Both the position numbers and the translations under genes were made by a program. From the NCBI GenBank assembly GCA_035495435.1, contig DATJFV010000051.1, positions 1-64,000 of the forward strand: 64,000 nt of DNA, given 5' to 3'. Every line of letters begins with the position of its first letter. Positions within the stretch are counted from its first letter, which is position 1. Source of the DNA: JBDSKH01 sp035495435. GTDB lineage: Bacteria; Actinomycetota; Actinomycetes; Actinomycetales; Microbacteriaceae. Below are positions 60,689 to 64,000 of the stretch, piece by piece. The notes beneath the pieces are model-generated. The model was not told where the DNA came from and did no database searches. It saw nothing but the letters and a program-made list of their open reading frames with translations.

Positions 60689-61342
60689 CTACTCCGCGGA
60701 CTCCTCGGCGGGAGCCTCAGCCTCAGCCTCAGCCTCGGGCGCCTCGCCGGCCTCAGCGGCCTCCTCGCCCTCCGCCTCGGCGGTCTCGCCCAGGTCGACC
60801 GCACCCGGGACCGTGACGTTGACCACGAGCGTGTCGGGGTCGGAGACGAGGGTCGAGCCCGCGGGCAGCGTCAGGTCCTTCGCCAGGATCTGCGTGCCCT
60901 CGCCGGCGCCCTCGATGTCGACGACGAGACGCTCGGGGATGTGCGTGGCCTCGGCCTCGATCGAGAGCGTGTTGGCGTCGAGCGCCGCGATGGTGCCGGG
61001 GGCCGACTCGCCCTCGACGTGAACGGGCACGTCGACGGTGACCTTCTCACCCTTGCGCACGACGACCAGGTCGAGGTGCTCGATGATCTGACGCACCGGG
61101 TCCTTCTGCACGTCCTTGACGAGGGTGAGCTGGGTCTTTCCGGCGATGTCGAGTTCGAGCACCGCGTTCGCCTTGCGCAGCAGCAGGCTCACCTCGTGGC
61201 CGGGAAGGCTCACGTGCTGCGTGTCGCCGCCGTGGCCGTAGATGACGGCGGGGATGCGGCCCGCGGCGCGGATGCGCCGGGCGAAACCCTTGCCGAACTG
61301 CTCGCGGACCTCCGCGATGAGCTTGTTGCTGTCGTCAGCCAT
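60689..61342 (-). CDS. rplY: 50S ribosomal protein L25/general stress protein Ctc
   Basis: The 217-residue protein binds 5S rRNA. The N-terminal L25 domain (KLIAEVREQFGKGFARRIRAAGRIPAVIYG) is followed by the longer Ctc-type beta domain and an acidic Ala/Glu tail from about residue 180 (AEAEGEEAAEAGEAPEAE) that is encoded by near-repetitive GAGGCT-like codons. ATG 61342 with GGGAG upstream is used. Confidence 0.96.
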   Translation of the reverse strand: MADDSNKLIAEVREQFGKGFARRIRAAGRIPAVIYGHGGDTQHVSLPGHEVSLLLRKANAVLELDIAGKTQLTLVKDVQKDPVRQIIEHLDLVVVRKGEKVTVDVPVHVEGESAPGTIAALDANTLSIEAEATHIPERLVVDIEGAGEGTQILAKDLTLPAGSTLVSDPDTLVVNVTVPGAVDLGETAEAEGEEAAEAGEAPEAEAEAEAPAEESAE

Positions 61343-61489
61343 GCTGTACTCCCTGGTTCGATGGTCGGTTCTTGGCGACGGAACGCACAGGGGAAAGCAG
61401 CCCACCGCGTCGATCACGGGTGCCCAAACACCCCTCGCCGAAGTTCAGCTGCCCAGACTACCCCAGTCGGCACGGGTCAGCGTTCCGCC

Positions 61490-62524
61490 TCAGTAGAACT
61501 CGACCGTGTTCACCCGGTTGAGCAGGGTTTCGCCGTCGAGCAGCCGCCGCGCGTTCTCGGCGAACAGTTCCGCGATCCGCCGGGGCTCGTGCGGGCTGAT
61601 CGCGGCGGTGTGCGGGGCGATGATCACGTTCCGCAGCGACCACAGCGGGCTGTCGGCCGGCAGTGGTTCGACGGCGGTGACATCGAGCACCGCCAGGCCG
61701 ACGCGGCCGTCCTCCAGGGCCTCGACGAGCGCCTCCTCGTCGACGGTCGTGCCGCGCCCCACGTTCACCAGGGTGAGCCCCGGCCGGGCGGCCGCCAGCA
61801 CGTCGCGGCTGATCAGCCGGTGGGTCTGCTCCGTGCCCGGCAGGGCGAGCACCATCGCGTCGACCGAGGCCGCCACCTCGGCCAGCCGGTCGATGCCGAC
61901 GATCTCGGCCACACCATCCGCCTCGACCGGCCGACGGTGCACACCGATGACGCGGTAGCCGAGCCCCGACAGCTTCGTCGCGGTCAGCCGACCGATCGCC
62001 CCCAGGCCCACCACGGCGACGGTCAGGTCGGATGCGATGGGCATCACCCGGCGCGGCGCCCAGCGGTGGGCGTCCTGGTTCTCGAGCAGCCAGGGCAGCA
62101 GCTTGGCCCCGGCGAGCACCCCGAACACGGCGAACTCGGACAGCGGCTCGGCGTGCACCCCTGCGGAGGTGGTGAACAGGATGCGGTCCAGCGCCGCGCG
62201 ATCGAGGTGCGCGGCCCGGATCTGCTGACCGCCGCCCGCGGGGATCGTGTGCACCCAGCGCAGACCGGGGTTGGCCGCGACGGTGCGCGCAAGCCCCGCG
62301 CCGGACTGATCGGGTACCCCGTAGAGCGCCTCGGCCGAGTCGACATAGCGCTCGAATGCCGCCTGCAGGTGCGCGGGCCGGTCGTAGCGCTCCATCCAGT
62401 CGTCACTCGGCGGCCCCGCGAGCTCGGGGTCGTGGATCAGGTCGATGCGCGGCTCCAGCCGGCGCACCCGTTCGGCGTTCTCGGTGCTGAGCGGGGTGGC
62501 GACGACGACCCGCAGTCGACTCAT
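61490..62524 (-). CDS. D-isomer 2-hydroxyacid dehydrogenase
   Basis: The 344-residue NAD(P)-dependent enzyme has the Rossmann motif VAVVGLGAIGRLTATKL and the catalytic Arg, Glu and His in VNVGRGTTVDEEAL, VTAVEPLPADSPL and VIIAPHTAAISPHE. Substrates of this family include glycerate, phosphoglycerate and 2-ketogluconate. Because it overlaps gntK by 4 bp and faces gnd, 2-ketogluconate reduction to gluconate is an attractive inference but not proven. Confidence 0.9.
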   Translation of the reverse strand: MSRLRVVVATPLSTENAERVRRLEPRIDLIHDPELAGPPSDDWMERYDRPAHLQAAFERYVDSAEALYGVPDQSGAGLARTVAANPGLRWVHTIPAGGGQQIRAAHLDRAALDRILFTTSAGVHAEPLSEFAVFGVLAGAKLLPWLLENQDAHRWAPRRVMPIASDLTVAVVGLGAIGRLTATKLSGLGYRVIGVHRRPVEADGVAEIVGIDRLAEVAASVDAMVLALPGTEQTHRLISRDVLAAARPGLTLVNVGRGTTVDEEALVEALEDGRVGLAVLDVTAVEPLPADSPLWSLRNVIIAPHTAAISPHEPRRIAELFAENARRLLDGETLLNRVNTVEFY

Positions 62525-63024
62525 GCCGGCTCCGCGGCCGCGTGCTCTCCACCGAGGTCACGCACGACCTGCTCGACCAGCTCGTCCGCCGGATGCGCCA
62601 CATCCGCACGGACCGCATGCTCGGCCTCATCCGGAACCTCGAGGGTGTCGAGTTGCGACTGCAGCAGGGTGGCCGGCATGAAATGCCCGCTGCGGTGCCC
62701 GATGCGCTCGGCCAGCAGATCGGGGTCGCCGTGCAGGTAGACCAGATCGAACGGAGCCACACCACGCAGCCGGTCTCGGTACGCCCGGCGCAGCGCGGAG
62801 CACGCCACCACGACGCCGCCCTCGGCGAGCACCGCCCCCACCGCATCCAGCCACGGCCAGCGGTCGTCGTCGGTCAGCGGCACACCGGCGCGCATCTTCT
62901 CGACGTTCGCCGCGGGGTGCAGCGCGTCGGCATCCACGAACCGCAAACCCAGCCGCGCCGCGAGACGCTCACCCACGGTGGTCTTGCCGGAGCCCGAGAC
63001 CCCCATGACGACAACGGAGCGCAT
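62521..63024 (-). CDS. gntK: Gluconokinase (GntK type)
   Basis: The 167-residue kinase phosphorylates gluconate to 6-phosphogluconate. The P-loop VMGVSGSGKTTVGERLA and the GntK marks RFVDADALHPAANVEKM, GVPLTDDDRWPWLD, and CSALRRAYRDRLRG are all present. It is divergent from gnd (22-bp gap), whose product uses the 6-phosphogluconate. Confidence 0.96.
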   Translation of the reverse strand: MRSVVVMGVSGSGKTTVGERLAARLGLRFVDADALHPAANVEKMRAGVPLTDDDRWPWLDAVGAVLAEGGVVVACSALRRAYRDRLRGVAPFDLVYLHGDPDLLAERIGHRSGHFMPATLLQSQLDTLEVPDEAEHAVRADVAHPADELVEQVVRDLGGEHAAAEPA

Positions 63025-63046
63025 CCCCCAACGCTAGCCTGAGTGC

Positions 63047-64000
63047 ATGCCTCAGAACGCCGCAGCCACCGCCAACATCGGAGTCGTCGGACTGGCGGTG
63101 ATGGGGTCGAACCTCGCCCGCAACCTCGCCAGCCGCGAAGGAAACACGGTCGCGGTGTTCAACCGCTCGTCGGACAAGACCGAGACCCTGGTGCGCGAGC
63201 ACCCGGAGGCCGGCTTCGTCGCCACCGACAGCTACCGGGCCTTCGCCGACGCGCTGACCACCCCGCGCACCGCGATCATCATGGTGCAGGCCGGCCGGGG
63301 AACCGACGCGGTCATCGACGAACTGGTGAAGGTGTTCGAGCCGGGCGACATCATCGTCGACGGGGGCAACGCGCTGTTCACCGACACCATCCGGCGTGAG
63401 AAGGCGGTGCGCGAGACGGGGATCAACTTCGTCGGCGCCGGCATCTCCGGCGGCGAAGAGGGTGCCCTCAACGGCCCGTCGATCATGCCCGGCGGGTCGG
63501 ACGAGGCCTGGCAGACCCTCGGCCCCATCCTGACGTCGATCGCCGCCGTCGCCGAAGGCGAGCCGTGCGTCACCCACGTCGGGCACGACGGTGCCGGGCA
63601 CTTCGTGAAGATGATCCACAACGGCATCGAATACGCCGACATGCAGCTGATCGCCGAGGCGTACGACCTGATCCGCCGCGGCACCGGCAAGACCCCGGCC
63701 GAGATCGCCGACATCTTCGCCGAATGGAACCGCGGCGAGCTGGAGAGCTACCTGATCGAGATCACCGCCGAGGTGCTGCGGCAGGTGGACGCGAAGACCG
63801 GCGCGCCGCTCGTCGACGTGATCCTCGACCAGGCCGGATCGAAGGGCACCGGGGTGTGGACGGTGCAGAACGCCCTCGACCTGGGCGTGCCGGTGTCGGG
63901 CATCGCGGAGGCCGTGTTCGCGCGGTCGCTGTCGTCGAAGCCCGCACAGCGCGCGGCGGCGGCCGGGCTGCCCGGGCCCGCGTCGGTGCCGGCGGTCAGC
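63047..64000 (+). CDS. gnd: 6-phosphogluconate dehydrogenase (decarboxylating), 3' end outside window
   Basis: The open frame from ATG 63047 runs to the window end (318 codons). The cofactor motif is VVGLAVMGSNLARNLA, followed by the substrate region FVGAGISGGEEGALNGPSIMPGG and the catalytic KMIHNGIEYADMQLIAE, where Ala replaces the usual Gly before DMQL. The enzyme oxidises 6-phosphogluconate to ribulose-5-phosphate and NAD(P)H. The N-terminus agrees with the long dimeric type of about 470-480 residues, so roughly the last third is missing. Confidence 0.95.
   Translation, partial: MPQNAAATANIGVVGLAVMGSNLARNLASREGNTVAVFNRSSDKTETLVREHPEAGFVATDSYRAFADALTTPRTAIIMVQAGRGTDAVIDELVKVFEPGDIIVDGGNALFTDTIRREKAVRETGINFVGAGISGGEEGALNGPSIMPGGSDEAWQTLGPILTSIAAVAEGEPCVTHVGHDGAGHFVKMIHNGIEYADMQLIAEAYDLIRRGTGKTPAEIADIFAEWNRGELESYLIEITAEVLRQVDAKTGAPLVDVILDQAGSKGTGVWTVQNALDLGVPVSGIAEAVFARSLSSKPAQRAAAAGLPGPASVPAVS

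Noticed and set aside
61343..61489. An rplY promoter with a TAGTCT minus-10 element on the minus strand
   Set aside because: TANNNT is present but no acceptable minus-35 element lies 16-18 bp upstream.

Overview
The window is about 64 kb of high-GC (near 70 % by eye), densely coded DNA from an actinobacterium, most likely a member of the Microbacteriaceae (Micrococcales). The evidence is the GC-biased codon use, frequent GTG starts, actinobacteria-typical families (DUF4245, DUF4307, DUF501, DUF222-HNH) and gene neighbourhoods. Many of the genes (ychF, ispH, xseAB, DUF4245, fumC, phoH, uppS, trhA, DUF4307, greA, eno-ftsB-DUF501, mazG, mfd, pth, rplY) are also found near one another in other actinobacteria such as mycobacteria, so most of the window looks like ancestral core chromosome. 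I see no prophage, insertion sequence, CRISPR array or rRNA operon. No gene-free stretch exceeds 300 bases.

Layout. 1-1662: a small accessory patch (a partial Imm8-type immunity gene and an unknown acidic protein) downstream of ychF, with a 31-bp copy of the ychF 3' end repeated 350 bp away. 1819-3729: a leader-like mini-ORF, small proteins, a DEDDh exonuclease and a lipoprotein. 3742-7648: mmsA with a LysR regulator, then rmuC. 7645-12185: a heterodimeric ABC exporter with its TetR regulator and a perfect palindromic operator. 12181-14347: divergent glpX and fbaA. 14357-16725: a sensor kinase translationally coupled to what looks like a degenerate kinase. 16735-30762: isoprenoid (ispH, uppS), DNA metabolism (xseAB, phoH), fumC, carbonic anhydrase, greA, ilvA and several membrane proteins. 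30752-36581: AI-2E-type permease, YcaQ-like protein, a Thr-rich secreted protein, and lemA/htpX. 36590-42423: a coupled catabolic operon (TetR, MFS, PLP deaminase-like, FAD sugar/alditol oxidase, GH1 glycosidase). 42511-42584: a tRNA with Leu UAA anticodon but a short variable loop. 42597-50645: NDH-2, DUF501, ftsB, eno, hisS, and a DUF222-HNH protein. 50707-56476: mazG, a glutaryl-CoA-dehydrogenase-like gene divergent from a CaiB-type CoA-transferase, a 14-TM MFS pump, a CPBP protease and a VOC protein. 56480-64000: mfd, pth, rplY, then a gluconate module (2-hydroxyacid dehydrogenase, gntK, gnd cut by the window end).

The chromosome is very compact. At least thirteen same-strand neighbours overlap by 4 bp (ATGA or GTGA), and three convergent pairs share one CTAG for both stop codons. 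Several gene ends or starts carry short tandem repeats (glpX, ilvA, the GH1/oxidase junction). The best leads for something undescribed are the ychF-tail cassette repeats with immunity-like genes (1-614), the kinase/pseudokinase pair (14357-16725), the class-I-shaped tRNA-Leu(UAA), the five-gene glycoside/amino-compound operon, and the leader ORF followed by hairpins (1819-2357).
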